NCBI RefSeq assembly: GCF_030272615.1
Contig: NC_081412.1
Span: 24,739,860-24,803,859 of the forward strand
Direction: 5' to 3'
Length of the DNA stretch: 64,000 nt
Origin: Cryptomeria japonica
Lineage: Eukaryota; Streptophyta; Pinopsida; Cupressales; Cupressaceae
The notes beneath the pieces were generated by a model. That model had not been told where the DNA came from and made no database searches. It saw nothing but the letters and a program-made list of their open reading frames with translations. The position numbers and the translations under genes were made by a program. This document shows, in pieces, positions 1 through 10,496 of the stretch. The number at the start of each line of letters is the position of its first letter. Within the stretch, counting starts at the first letter, position 1.

Positions 1-258
1 GAGATTAAATAATTAAGAAATTATTTAATTAAGAAGACTATAGGATAGTGGATAGAAGTTAATTAAATATAAGATATTTAATTAATTCGGTTAGAAGAAA
101 AGCTGAATGAATTAATTAATAAAATATTTTAATTAATTAATAAAAGAATGAATTAAATAAATTATTCTTTTCAAATTAAATATTTAACAAAAGAATAATT
201 ATTAAATAATAATAAAATATTTATTTAATTACTCATAGCCAATTTTACGTGTATACAA
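1..258. repeat. Probable end of a diverged LTR related to the Tat element's LTR
   Basis: This AT-rich stretch is made of alternating attaa/aatta tracts. It closes with a segment (about 238-258) resembling the last bases of the intact LTRs at 2600-2619 and 19261-19282: a short gcca/tggtca-type block, then a T-run and an acgt-containing end. The AT-rich tract just inside that end is also shared in style. No partner LTR or target-site duplication lies in the window, so identity as an LTR remnant is inference from weak similarity only. Confidence 0.25.
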
Positions 259-1214
259 TTAGATTCATGGAATGAGATTTTTTTTTAAATTCATTGACAA
301 GGAGGCGGGAACAATCATTAAAGTTCATAAGGAGATGGTATTAGGAGGTAACAATATTTTACTCAAACTATGTGTGTTAATAGACCTAGATGGAGGCTAG
401 TGGGAGGAGCTATATAGTTAATAAAAAACTAAAGAGTTTGGAAATAGAGTGTGATATTGGAGAAACAACTTGTAAGTCAGGTAGAGATCAGAGAGGAGAA
501 TACAAGAGCTTCTCAAAAGAAGGGGATAAGTAAGGCCAGACAAATATAGGAAGTTATGAATCCCATGTAAAGGTCTAAAGGGTAGATAGGGGGGGCCTTT
601 TGAAAAGAGCCAAGGATCAACATAAAAGAAGAGAGATCATCTACCAGACATGAAAGTACTAGAGGGTGGAATTAGTAAAGAGAACGAAGATTGGCATGAC
701 AACAATTTAGATGCTAGAGGGAAATTGTTAGACATTTAGGAGAAGGAAAAGTGTGAAGAGATTCACACATCTCTAGGAGAGAGAAGTTACCATTCACCCC
801 ATAAGAGGTCATGGGATACTACTTGAAAGGTAGATCTAGAGTGTGGTCATCCGAGATGATCAAGGAAGGTGTACAAAGAGAGGCTATGTAGAATCTACTA
901 AATGGAGAACAATTAGAAATCATCGAACAACGAAACACGAGGGAACACAATGAAGTGCCTCTTAGAAATAACCTAGACATTAATGCAATAACTCTAGAGA
1001 TAGCTAGAGACTCTTTGGCATTATAGAAAACCAAATAGATGATAATGAGGAGGTTGACTGGAAACAACACCTATTTGAATGAAGAAGATCTTCATGAGAA
1101 AATAGAAGAGGTTAAGAGTAATGTGGAAGGACAAGGTATACCAAAAATAGGTATGACAAATCTAGCAAATGGAGATGGCCTCCCAATCAATTTGGGTCTC
1201 TCCCTAAAGGAATC
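259..1214 (+). pseudogene. L1 LINE ORF1 remnant (DUF4283-like plus broken zinc knuckle), LINE copy A
   Basis: Plus-strand translation from about 290 gives a run like the C-terminal half of plant L1 ORF1 proteins: an IDKEAGTIIK start, then a strand ending in LKLCVLIDLD (DUF4283-like). About 45 codons later comes a degenerate zinc knuckle (TCKSGRDQ) in which only the first Cys of a CCHC motif remains. Several stops follow. In known elements ORF1 is an RNA-binding protein that coats LINE RNA. The Tat element starts immediately after 1214, and a LINE endonuclease resumes at 19438, so this is read as the 5' half of one LINE split by that insertion. No intact frame exceeds about 70 codons. Assignment is moderate: motif resemblance plus position. 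Confidence 0.45.
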
Positions 1215-2619
1215 TGTATGCGGGAAAAGCTCGTCGATAGAACTAAAAATGTGAAAAGTGGAGTTCTAGGGAGACTTGTCCACACACCCACAAAACTTCT
1301 TGGTGCAAGCTATGGAGTCATGAAGTATGGCTCAGCTTCCCAAGGTTGGTTCCATGGTTCTCTATCTCACAAGGTCCCTCAAACCAATATTTTTGCTCTC
1401 AGATCACTGAGCAAAATGCTTTAGGGATGACAAATGCAAGAACGAGGGATGCTTTTATTGATTTTAAGATGAGATGCATCATAAGCTATGCATGATCCTA
1501 TAAATGCAATAAACTAGTTATAAGATGACAAGGTTAGTAAACAAGACTATCCTAGCATACTATATTAGTCCCTGATTTAAGCTAAATGATAAAGAAAGTA
1601 CTCTAAACATGCATATTTAGATTAATTTCTATCTAAAAGAGAGGCTAAAATGATGAGCATAAAATGGTATGAAAGCTTGAATATCTTTGAGCATAAGTAT
1701 GATGCTAAAGACTTGGTTTTTAAAATGGAGGAATGAGAGCTCTATTTATAGCAAAAATAGGGCAATGGATGGCCAGGATTGAAAGGTTTAATCAAGGATT
1801 GAGTTTCAAAGTTGGGAATCCATGTTTGCAATTCTCACCAATGAAATGGTGACAATTGTCAACATAAGGTTGGGTTGAGAGAAGGGGTTGGAGACATTAA
1901 ATGTCTGAGAAGACCTCATGGTTACCTTAGGGGGTAAGGGTTAAGGTTAGGTTAAGGTTAGGTTAAGGTTATCCAATGGATAAAGGTTTTATCCAAAGGA
2001 TAAACTCTTGTGCAAAGGATTAAGGATAACATGGTCAAAGCAATAAATGCTTGATTAGACCCTTGGGTAACCATTAATGGTTTGGGAGACTTTCAAAGTT
2101 AAGTGGTTGAAGCCTTTAAGGGTTTTCAAAGACTTTGAGGGTTTGAGAAGTGACTTCCCCTTGCTTAGGGATGTGACAAAGTTTAGGAGATGGGTTAGGT
2201 TAATTTAGAAGTGATTAGAAGAGTCTAGAAGGGGTTAGGAATAGGGTTTAGGAGGCAAGTGGGAGATATAGGATTTTGCAAGAGGATGGAGGGATAATAG
2301 GATTTAATTGAAATAAAATGAATTTACTTCAATTTGGTTGCAATTTGGGGAAATTAAATAAATTAGATTTATTCAATTTAGGATAACTATTTAATTAAAT
2401 TTGAATTTAATTAAAAGTGGATAGAAGGGATTTAATTGAATAAAATGATTTATTCATTAAATGGTAAAAAGAAGTCTAGTGAATTAATTTAAATAAATTG
2501 AGTAATTTACTTAATTTAAATAGAAGAATGTGGGTGATTCAATTAAATTAGATTTAATTAAATAGAGAAATGAACATAAAATATTCATTTAGGAATATGG
2601 TCATTTTTATACGTCTACA
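1215..2619 (-). repeat. 3' LTR of the Tat element
   Basis: On the plus strand it begins tgtatgcggg and ends acgtctaca, matching 17875-19282 almost throughout. It contains a short internal run of an 11-12 bp repeat (ggttaggttaa type, about 1927-1968), present in both LTRs. Its inner end is AT-rich with repeated aattaaa blocks. In element orientation this is the downstream LTR. Confidence 0.93.
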
Positions 2620-2636
2620 TTTTGCCCCTCTTTGAA
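2620..2636 (-). other. Polypurine tract of the Tat element
   Basis: Directly inside the left LTR the plus strand reads ttttgcccctcttt, so the minus strand has an aaagaggggcaaaa purine run touching the LTR start. This is the usual place for priming plus-strand DNA synthesis and fixes the element's orientation as minus. Confidence 0.75.
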
Positions 2637-2765
2637 GTGACGTGTGTGCACATGTTAATTCAAAGAAAATGATGTGTCATTGTGATTTATGATCAAATAA
2701 AAATTTTATATCCTTTTGAGATATGCCATGCCCCAGTTTTGATAATCGATGTGGATAATGCCCCC

Positions 2766-2871
2766 TCGGGAGATGAATCAAAAATTTTTAGAAAAATTGT
2801 TTAGATTTGATAATTGTGTTACATTGTAAAATTGTGACTAGGTGGAATGTGTAAATTGATTCATCTCCCGA
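2766..2871. repeat. Perfect 15-bp inverted repeat with a 76-bp loop
   Basis: Positions 2766-2780 (tcgggagatgaatca) are the exact reverse complement of 2857-2871. Transcribed from either strand the region can fold into a hairpin. It lies between the LTR and the long leader of the plus-strand PMD ORF. Function unknown. Confidence 0.7.
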
Positions 2872-3281
2872 TAATTGATGTTCTTTAGGGTATGAAGGAG
2901 ACCGCGAGCAAATTACATGCCCATTTCCCTAACCCTAATTTCATTTTTCTCCCATACAAGGGAAAAAGTGCTTTGATTGGATTCATTTGTGCATTGTGGA
3001 CTTTTGAGAAAGAGATTTTGGAGAGAAGTCAAAATGCCCATTCCTTATTTCAGGCATCGTTTTGAGCACGTTCGGAGGTATCGGAGGCCTGCTGCGTATG
3101 GACCACTAGTAAGTCAACCCTTTTGACCCCTTTTGGATTTTTTATTTGATCGTTTTTGGTCAGTTTTTTATTTTGGAAATTTGGTTTTAACGTTTTAGAG
3201 CATAAAAGTCTTAGTTTAGCACATATGAAAAATGTTGTGCACATGGGGGTTTGAATTTTGGGTGCGTCCGAAATTGTAGGG

Positions 3282-3670
3282 TAGCGCAGCTATTTTCGAG
3301 GTTAGCGCCTTGGATTCCTAGGTTAGCGCATGGCCTTGGATTAGCGCATTAGGGGCACAGGGTAGCGCAGAAAGTGAAAAGGTTAGCACCTCGGGTTAAC
3401 CTAGCGCATAGGTTGCACAGAGGCTCGCATGGGTAGGGGGAAGTAGCGCGTAGGTTAGACCTAGTGCATAAGGTTAAATAAGTAGCGCGGCCGCAGGATA
3501 GGTTAGTGCGTAGAGTTAGTCTAGCGCATAAGATAGGTTAGATAGCGCATGGAAAAAAAAGGGTAGCGCATAGAGTTATTCTAGCGCATAGGGTGGATAG
3601 GATAGCGTGTGAAGAAAATAGTTTAGCGCGTGGATGTGTTTTAGCGCCTAGACAATCTGTTTTAGTGCAT
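3282..3670 (+). repeat. Array 1 of the TAGCGC(A/G)T motif, 60-bp super-period (21+21+18)
   Basis: The 6-mer tagcgc or a near variant starts at 3282, 3303, 3324, 3342, 3363, 3384, 3402, 3423, 3444, 3462, 3483, 3504, 3522, 3543, 3564, 3582, 3603, 3624, 3642 and 3663. Fourteen of these twenty are exact; three are tagtgc and one tagcac, one-base changes expected from CpG decay. Spacing repeats strictly as 21, 21, 18. The sequence between motifs is much less conserved. In the frame starting at 3281 each motif reads Leu/Val/Ile-Ala-His/Arg, and all spacings are multiples of three. The array lies about 470 bp upstream of the PMD ORF on its sense strand. Confidence 0.9.
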
Positions 3671-3867
3671 CGGGAAAAAATTTGTGAGATAGGGTGATTT
3701 TGTGAATGAGAAAAATTTATAGGATAGGTATAATTTGTTCGTTGCTGTGTCTGTTGTCCTGGTGTTGGTTAGTTTGTCCAATATGAGTGTTGATATAACT
3801 TGTTTTGATTTGCGATATTTCAAGTTATGCAAAGATATTAATATGAAATTGATATGAATTTGTGGAG

Positions 3868-4012
3868 CTTGAGGTGTGTTACAAGCTGATATGGATTGGA
3901 AACTTGAGTTGTTTTACAAACTGATGTGATGTGGAAACTTGAATTGTGTTACAAGTTCGATATGATTTTTGAAAACTTGAGTTGTGTTTCAAGTTGATAT
4001 GGATTGGAAATG
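3868..4012 (+). repeat. Tandem repeat, four units of 35-38 bp
   Basis: Units begin with cttga at 3868, 3903, 3938 and 3976, each followed by a ttgtgttacaa-type core and a gatatgga-type block ending in ggaaa. It lies in the leader just before the PMD ORF. Such short tandem repeats are common in the variable 3' region of Tat-like elements. Confidence 0.7.
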
Positions 4013-4130
4013 ATGTAGAACTTGATTAGATTTTCAAAGTGTTCAAGTTTTTTTGTGATTTTGATTTTTGATATCTATGTTTTGATGAGGAAACTGATAT
4101 TGGACTTGTTTTGCTTTTTGACAGGAGCGA

Positions 4131-6090
4131 TTGGGAGTGGTTCAGTCGCGCGAGCAGTTTCCTAGACCTTGGACATTGATACCACGGTTGGCACAGGCTG
4201 ATCTTGACATTATTGAGAGATGCGACCTGACTTCCCTATTGGATATGCCTCGGTTCACTGTGAACTGGGGTTTACTTACAACGCTCGTAGAGAGGTGGCA
4301 CAGCGATACGAACACCTTTCACTTTGCCACCGGGGAGATGACAGTTACTCCAGAGGACTGTTATAGGATCCTATGCATACCAGTAGTAGGTTCACTACTA
4401 CCTTATGAGCAGTCGGAGGAGGGCGGGACAGAGGCACTTCGCCGTATATTCCATGATGAGACAGTTTGTGGATATGAGATCCCTTGGCAGGAGTTCTTGG
4501 ACTTGGATTATGCACCTCTTCCATCAGTACTGGCAGGGTTTATAGGTGGTTTTCTATGTCCCGACCGCAGGTCGAAGGGACTATCTGTGGGATGGGGGCT
4601 GGTACTAGAGGATATGGTGACACAGGGCCGCAGGTTTGCGTGGGGATTGGCCATGCTAACCCGTCTGTACAAGGATTTGCACGAGGTGGTATACCTGGGT
4701 TACGACAGTTTGTCAGCTGGCATGACACTCCTACAGGTATGGTGCTGGGAGCACATTCCCGCAGCTAGGCCATTGGTGGACAGAGATAGGCCCGTTGGAT
4801 TTGCCTATCCATATGGTTACAGGGGATTAGTTGTCCAACGGAAGCTAGGCAAACTGGATCATTGGAGGAGAGTTTTGGACGACATTGATACGGTCGTTTG
4901 GCGACCGTATACAGGTTGCAAGGTATGGGCGGAGGACGAGCTAGAGATGCCCTATGTTTTTATGACTCGATACCTGATAGGGAGAACCCCGTTTGAAATT
5001 GAGAGATTCTTGGTCACTAGAGTTTTGCGGCAGTATGGTCGGCAATAGGGTATACCACAGGGGACCTGCTTGTATGCGTGCTGGAGGCAAGACATACCAA
5101 ATTGGGGTCCGACTATTGACAGTGCGGCGGCTGTAGAGGAGTTTGTTAGCTTAGTGGGCCAGATATGGGATTATGCCCCAGAGATTTTGGATGCTGGGAT
5201 GATAGATGAGTTTGCCAGATTGTTCGCAGCGCGGGCGGTGGTGAGGATATCAGATCCAGAGGAGATGCGACCTGCGTTTGATGATGATGAGGACAAGGGA
5301 GGTGGAGATGATGAGGATGATGGAGATGGTGGAGGAGGACGACGAGGGAGAGGAGATCGGGGGAGGAGAGGAGATAGAGGGAGGAGAGGAGACAGAGGGA
5401 GGGATGGTGGTGATAGAGGGTTGGAGAGAGCAATTCGACGAGCTGTGATGGATAGAGGGAGAGGAGGGTTGACCATCGGAGCAGGTGGTGAGGGGATGGT
5501 GGGGGAGGTGATAGCTGCAGTGAGAGGGACTGACGAGGTGACACAGCTAGTTCAGAGGAGGAGGACTGATGTGTTACCGCCTCTAGCACCGAGGACAGGC
5601 AGAGGGAGAGGGGATACCTCTTCACAAGTACCCCTACGGGTCCAGATCCCTACTCATGTGGAGGATGCACAGATTAGGACCCTACAGATGACGGTACAAC
5701 AGTTGCAGGCATAGCTACTGACGCAACAGCGACAGATTGCTCAGCTGACCATGGAGCGAGACACGGAGATAGAGCGGCAGGGTCGAGCGGAGGAGTTTGC
5801 AGCGAGTGTGCAGAGAGCAGCAGCAGGTGGTCCGATGAGAGACACCCTGAGAGAGCTTTCTTTGAGAGCTTAGGAGGCGGAGTACTACCGTCGTCATTAT
5901 GAGGTTGTGGTACCTAGGGATCGCCGAGTATAGAGCTTTACACAGTCGAGATCTAGTCGATCTCGAGAGACCGGGTCGCGATCAGAGAGCCGAGGTGTGA
6001 CAGGGCCATCGAGACATGATCCTCCTGGAGATCCAGGGGCGGGGACTTCTGCAGCAAGACCGTCTCCGTTAGGAGATAGTCATACTTGAG
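4131..6090 (+). pseudogene. Antisense extra ORF of the Tat element: plant mobile domain (PMD) protein with acidic, RG-rich and coiled-coil tail
   Basis: The first uninterrupted block (4131-5048, 305 codons) resembles the plant mobile domain / aminotransferase-like family. Features are an RPWTLIPRL start, CDLTSLLDMPRFTVNWGL, a LVERWHSDTNTFHF segment, then GEMTVTPEDCYRILCIPV with a conserved Trp-rich C-terminal half. The same frame continues as 5070-5714, with an Asp/Glu-rich stretch and RGRGDRGRR-like repeats, then to a TGA at about 6088, with Gln-rich coiled-coil-like and Ser-Arg segments. It is cut only by TAG codons at 5046, 5712 and two more near 5871 and 5931. Each fits CAG (Gln) changed by one C-to-T step. 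PMD proteins also occur as host genes tied to silencing (MAIN family), and Tat-like elements are known to carry antisense extra ORFs. The role in the element is unknown. The start was chosen at the first good PMD residue; no ATG context supports it strongly. Confidence 0.75.
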
Positions 6091-6176
6091 AGATGTTGTC
6101 TCCAGTGTATTTTGAGCATTGTATTTGTATTTGTATTTGACAGAGACATGACATATGTTGTATTGTGATCATTTTT

Positions 6177-6178
<2 letters not shown>

Positions 6179-6213
<35 letters not shown>
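6179..6213. repeat. (AT)n microsatellite between convergent ORFs
   Basis: About 17 AT dinucleotides run without interruption. They sit between the end of the plus-strand PMD frame and the end of the minus-strand pol, where the two opposed transcripts would meet or overlap. Confidence 0.95.
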
Positions 6214-6214
<1 letters not shown>

Positions 6215-6385
6215 GACACCATTTTCCGTGATCTTCATGTGATGTGTTATGGATTTATGCTTTCTATATGTTGTTGTTTATTCTATGATGATGTAATGCT
6301 TTGATAGATGTAAATGCATGATGAATATGTGCTATGATGTTTGATTTATGAGATGTATCTTGAAAATGAGATGTATGATAATGAT

Positions 6386-6473
6386 GTGCAATTAATTGTA
6401 AAATGACATGCAACTAATTGTAAAATGATATGCAATTATTTGTAAAATGATATGCAACTATGTTTTTGGAGCA
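6386..6473. repeat. Tandem repeat, four units of 22 bp
   Basis: Units start near 6386, 6408, 6430 and 6452 and share the core tgcaa(c/t)taattgtaaaatga. Just downstream, 6583-6614 and 6660-6690 share a second duplicated block (ggtataattgaaccaggac type). No coding sense is visible in 6214-7439. It is best described as the variable spacer between the convergent units. Confidence 0.7.
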
Positions 6474-7439
6474 TCCTCATTCTGCATTTGTCATCCTGAT
6501 ATAACCATATGTTATTTTCTTTTGAGATAAGTATCATCATTGAGCATTGATTTGTTTGGGATATGTTGAAAATTTATACAAGCATAATGGTATAATTGAA
6601 CCATAATGACCTGAGAAAAATTTACATGATGTTTGATTTTGCAAGATAGCACAAGCGTCAAGGTATAATTGAACCAGGACGACCTGAGTGCCGATTGCAT
6701 ATAAACAGACAAGATTAAACCATTTGTATGCGTAAAGTGGAATCAGGTCTTCAGTGATGTGTTTGCACATCACGTCTCGAGACAAGTATTTACACAGTAC
6801 AAACGAGCGCCTCACAGATAGAAGACTAAAAATATTGGAGTTTCTTGATTTTCTCTAGCTTGGAAGCATTGTTTGAGAAAATTTAAAGAATCCAATAATT
6901 CAAAAAGTTCAAGTGCAAAAATAGTCAAGACTTTATGCAAAATGCAAACATTTGTTCCTTTAGAAAATCATCCATCGTAGCAGTCTGGGGAATCTTTTGT
7001 TTATCGATTGATGTTTTGCTTTGTGGTTGCGCTAGTTTGATTTGCTAGATGAGATGTTCGGAGTTTGCTTCTAGTGTTTGACAGCTTGAATATGTTGCAA
7101 GTTTGACGAATGTTGCCCCTAGCTAAGTGTGCCTCTTGATGTGGATATGTACAGTGATTTCCAAGCCATAGTGGAATGTGGTAAGAGGATATATATGGAT
7201 AGACCACGATAGTGACTACGCTAAGTATGTCCTGAATAGATATTTGCTAAGTGTCAGGCGATGGCCGATAGTGCTTTACTGTGAAGATAAGGATGTGGAT
7301 ATAGATAGAGGAGTTGTCCTTTCACAATAGCGCCCGTTACCAGGTTTTCACTAGTTGCTTTTATTGTACCTTTTTATTTGTTTTTTCTTGATTTTTTGAT
7401 GTTTTTGTTTGTTTTTTCTTTTTCCGTGCATTAGACTAC

Positions 7440-8579
7440 TCAAGTGTAGTATTTCTTTAGATGAATGATGTTAGTTGGTTCTTCGAGCACATCTCCTTCT
7501 GAGGTTGTTAGTTGATAGGCACCTGATCCATAGACTGATATGATGACATAGGGACCCAACCAATTAGGTTCAAACTTCCCTTTCTTTTCTCGATCTTGTT
7601 GATTTCTTGGATTTTCTTTGAGGACTAGGTCACCAACTTTGAAGTTGTGAGGGATGACCTTGTGATTGTAGCTCCTGCACATGTGTTGTTGATATGCTTT
7701 GAGATGAGTGTAAGCATGCTGACGTCTTTCATCTAATAGTTCCAGTTCTTGCAGTCGGTTGACCTGATACTCTTCATCTGGGATTAAGCCTTTTAGAGAG
7801 ACTCTGAGAGACGAAATTTCTACCTCCAGTGGTAAAATAGCTTCGGATCCATAGACCAATGAGAAAGGTGTTGCTCCTGTAGGTGTACGGATGTTGGTTC
7901 TATATGCCCAAAGCGCTGGGTTGAGTTGGATATGCCAATCTTTGCCTGCATCATTTACTGTTTTCTTGAGAATCTTTAGTATGGTTTTGTTGGATGCTTT
8001 TGCTTGACCATTCCCCTGTGGGTAGTATGGTGTAGAGAACCGATGTTGTATTTTGAATTGTTCACATAGTTCTCGGACATCTTGGTTTTTGAATGGGCAT
8101 CCATTATCGGTGATGATGGAACTTGGAATACCATATCTGCAGATCAGATAGTTTAGGATAAAAGATGCAATTTGCTTTCCAGTTATTGTGGTCATTAGGA
8201 CTGCTTCTATCCACTTGGTAAAGTATTCTGTTGCAGTTATAATGAACTTGTGTCCATTTGAAGATGAAGGATGAATTTTGCCAACCAAGTCTAACCCCCA
8301 CTGACAAAAGGGCCAGGATGTTGTAAATGGCTGCAGTTCCTGTGCTGGTGCATGTATCAGATTGCCATGGATCTGGCATTTAGGACACTTCTTGGCGAAG
8401 TGGTAAGAATCTTTCTCCATTGTAGGCCAGTAGTATCCCATCCTTAGAAGCTTTTTAGCAAGAGTAGTCCCACTTGAATGTGTTCCACAAATACCTTGGT
8501 GAAGCTCGTGTAAAGTGGAATCAAAATCATTACGATCAAGGCAACGAAGAAGAGTACTATCTAGACCTCGACGGTACAA
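7440..8579 (-). pseudogene. Integrase domain of the Tat element
   Basis: The open frame of 379 codons has the H-H-C-C zinc finger (LHQGICGTH, then CPKC at residues 65-68), an integrase core and a C-terminal FKVGDLVL-type segment. The enzyme joins retroelement DNA to host DNA. The catalytic triad is visible with classic D-35-E spacing: Asp97 (GLDLVG), Asp158 (TDNG) and position 194 (GNGQAKASN). Position 194 should be Glu but is Lys (codon AAA, 7998-8000), which would kill strand transfer. The upstream linker is in the same frame, separated by stops. It ends at 7440, about 1.35 kb from the end of the opposed PMD ORF. Confidence 0.9.
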
Positions 8580-9443
8580 AGTATTAGTAGTAAGGGTATA
8601 CTGGGCGGCTTGTCAGATAAAATTACATTTTTGGTTACGGGATTGGTCAATGGGTAAGATGTTGTTCTTTAGATAATCATATATCGGTCCATATAAAGGA
8701 GAATCTGAACCAGTTAAGGCGTAGACGACATGGGATTCAGAGTGGTCATAGGCTGGGGAGAACAGTTGCTCTACCAAGAACTCGTAACGACTCTATTGCT
8801 CTAGAATTTGTAGTAATGAAGTGATAGTAGCCATGGCATCGGCTGCTTTGTTGTTAAACCTTGGTATTTGCTCGAAGGTGATGTGTACAAAATAATATTT
8901 GAAGTCATCCACCATTCATTTGTAGGTTAGTAGCTTGTCATCTTTTGTTTGATAGTCGTTGTTGATCTAATTGATGACTAGTTGTGAATCTCCATAGACC
9001 ATTAACTCTGTGATTTTCCATTCTACGGCCATTTTGATACCTATAACCAATGCCTCATATTCAACCACATTATTCATGCATGGGAACATAAGCCTATATG
9101 ATCTTGGTATAGTGTGTCCTTCAGGAGTGATGAAAAGAACGCCAGCACCTGAACCGTGTTGGGTGTTGGATCCATCAAAGTATAGAGTCCATTGCATGGT
9201 AGAAATAGCAAGAACGTCCCTGTCCGGAAATTCAATCTCCATAGTTTGTTTTCCTGGTAGTGGTGCTTCAGCTAGTTGATCTTCAATTGCTTGTCCTTTG
9301 ATGTCTCTTCTTTCTGTGTATTGGATGTCGAATTCACTAAGAATCATGACCCATTTAGCCAATCGTCCGATAAGAGCTGCTTTGTTGAGTAGGTATTTGA
9401 GAGGATCAATTTTTGCTACTAGCTTAATTGTGTGTGCTAGCAT
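8580..9443 (-). pseudogene. Second (archaeal-type) RNase H domain and RNase H-integrase linker of Tat pol
   Basis: 8967-9443 opens with the end of the first RNase H/connection (MLAHTIKLVAKIDPLKYLL, then WVMILSEFDIQY). It continues with a second RNase H having LYFDGS, EYEAL and GDSQLVIN motifs, which carry the expected Asp, Glu and Asp residues. A second RNase H of this type is a known acquisition of the Tat lineage. The frame runs on through 8580-8966 (FEQIPRFNNKAADAMA, giving the last Asp). Four in-frame stops occur between here and integrase: TAG at 8967-8969, then TGA, TAG and TGA. All are one C-to-T step from CAG or CGA. Confidence 0.82.
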
Positions 9444-9449
9444 ATAATG

Positions 9450-10496
9450 TCAGAACTTCTGAGATGCGAAGACCACTGTTAGACAAGTCTTCTCAATGAA
9501 TGTGTAGTTGAGTTCATAGCCATTCAATGTCGTGCTGATGTAATAAATAGCCCGTTCCTTTCCTTGTTGATTTTCTTGTGCTAACAGTGCCCCTAGTGAT
9601 ACATCTATTGTTGAAATATAGAGAATAAGTGGCTTCCGTGCTACTGGTGGTACTAGAACTGGTGGATTCATTAGATACTGTTTGATTTGATAAAAAGATT
9701 CTGCACACTTGGTCTCCCATTGGAAAGGTACATTTTTATGGAGCAAATGATTGAATGGTAGACTTTTATCAGCTAATTGAGCGATGAATCGCCTGATTGA
9801 TTGAGGTCGTCCTTGTAGAGATCTGAGTTGACTGATATTCTTTGGTGGTGGCATCTCCATAATGGCTTGTACCTTTGTTGGATCCACTTCAATACCTTTA
9901 GCTGAGACAATGTAGCCTAGTAAGTTTCCTGATGTAACCCCGAAGACACACTTCTTAGGGTTGAGCCAAACTTGGAATTTCTCCAATTGATCAAAGATCT
10001 TTGTTAGGATGCCGAGATGTTCTGCTCTGGTGAATGACTTAGCTAGTAAATCGTCCACGTAGTCTTCCATGAATGTGTGCATCATGTCATGAAAGATTGT
10101 TGTCATTGCTCTCTGATAGGTAGCCCCTGCATTCTTTAAGCCAAAAGGCATAACATTCCAACAGTACATTCCCCAAGGACAGGTGAATGTTGTTTTGTCT
10201 TGATCTTTCGGGGCTATTTTGATCTGATTATAGCCTGAGAAACCATCCATTAGTGAGAGCATTTCATGGCCCGCTATGAGATCCACAATTATGTCAATAC
10301 TGGGCAGAGGAAATTCGTCTTTTGGACAAGCTTTATTGACATCTTTGAAATCAGTGCAGATTCTAATACTGTCGTCTGGTTTTGATACTGGTACTATATT
10401 GGAAATCCATTCTGCATAGTCAATGGGTCGGATGAATCCGACATCGAATAGCTTCTTGAGTTCAGCTTTGACCATGAGTGCTACCTGTGGATTCAT
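9450..10496 (-). pseudogene. Reverse transcriptase and first RNase H of Tat pol
   Basis: The 348-codon frame starts MNPQVALMVKAEL and contains the usual gypsy RT blocks: FIRPIDYAEWISN, RICTDFKDVNKACPKDEFPLP, DGFSGYNQI, FGLKNAGATYQR and the catalytic YVDD (EDYVDDLLAKS). Then come the thumb and the first RNase H (PLILYISTIDVSLGALLAQ). It copies element RNA into DNA. The RT catalytic residues are intact. The frame ends in a TGA at 9450-9452, one step from CGA, and the same frame resumes in 8967-9443. The frame upstream (10493-11461) is offset, so a frameshift sits near 10496. Confidence 0.92.

Noticed and set aside
1218-1424. 68-codon frame at the LTR edge, repeated at 17851-18084
   Set aside because: It lies within both LTR copies, has no known domain, and runs against the element's sense; similarity of the two is explained by LTR identity.
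1927-1968. Telomere-like ggttaggttaagg run
   Set aside because: Irregular 11-12 bp unit, present in both LTRs, not a plant telomere repeat (TTTAGGG).
3282-3670. CRISPR-like array
   Set aside because: The repeat is 6-8 bp with 12-15 bp of non-unique sequence between, in a plant retrotransposon; nothing supports CRISPR.
5146-5625. Minus-strand frames of 159 and 101 codons rich in Ser, Leu and Pro
   Set aside because: They are the complement of the acidic and RG-rich part of the PMD frame; their composition follows from that bias.
9010-9279. Plus-strand frame of 89 codons over RNase H
   Set aside because: Shadow of the well-supported minus-strand pol.
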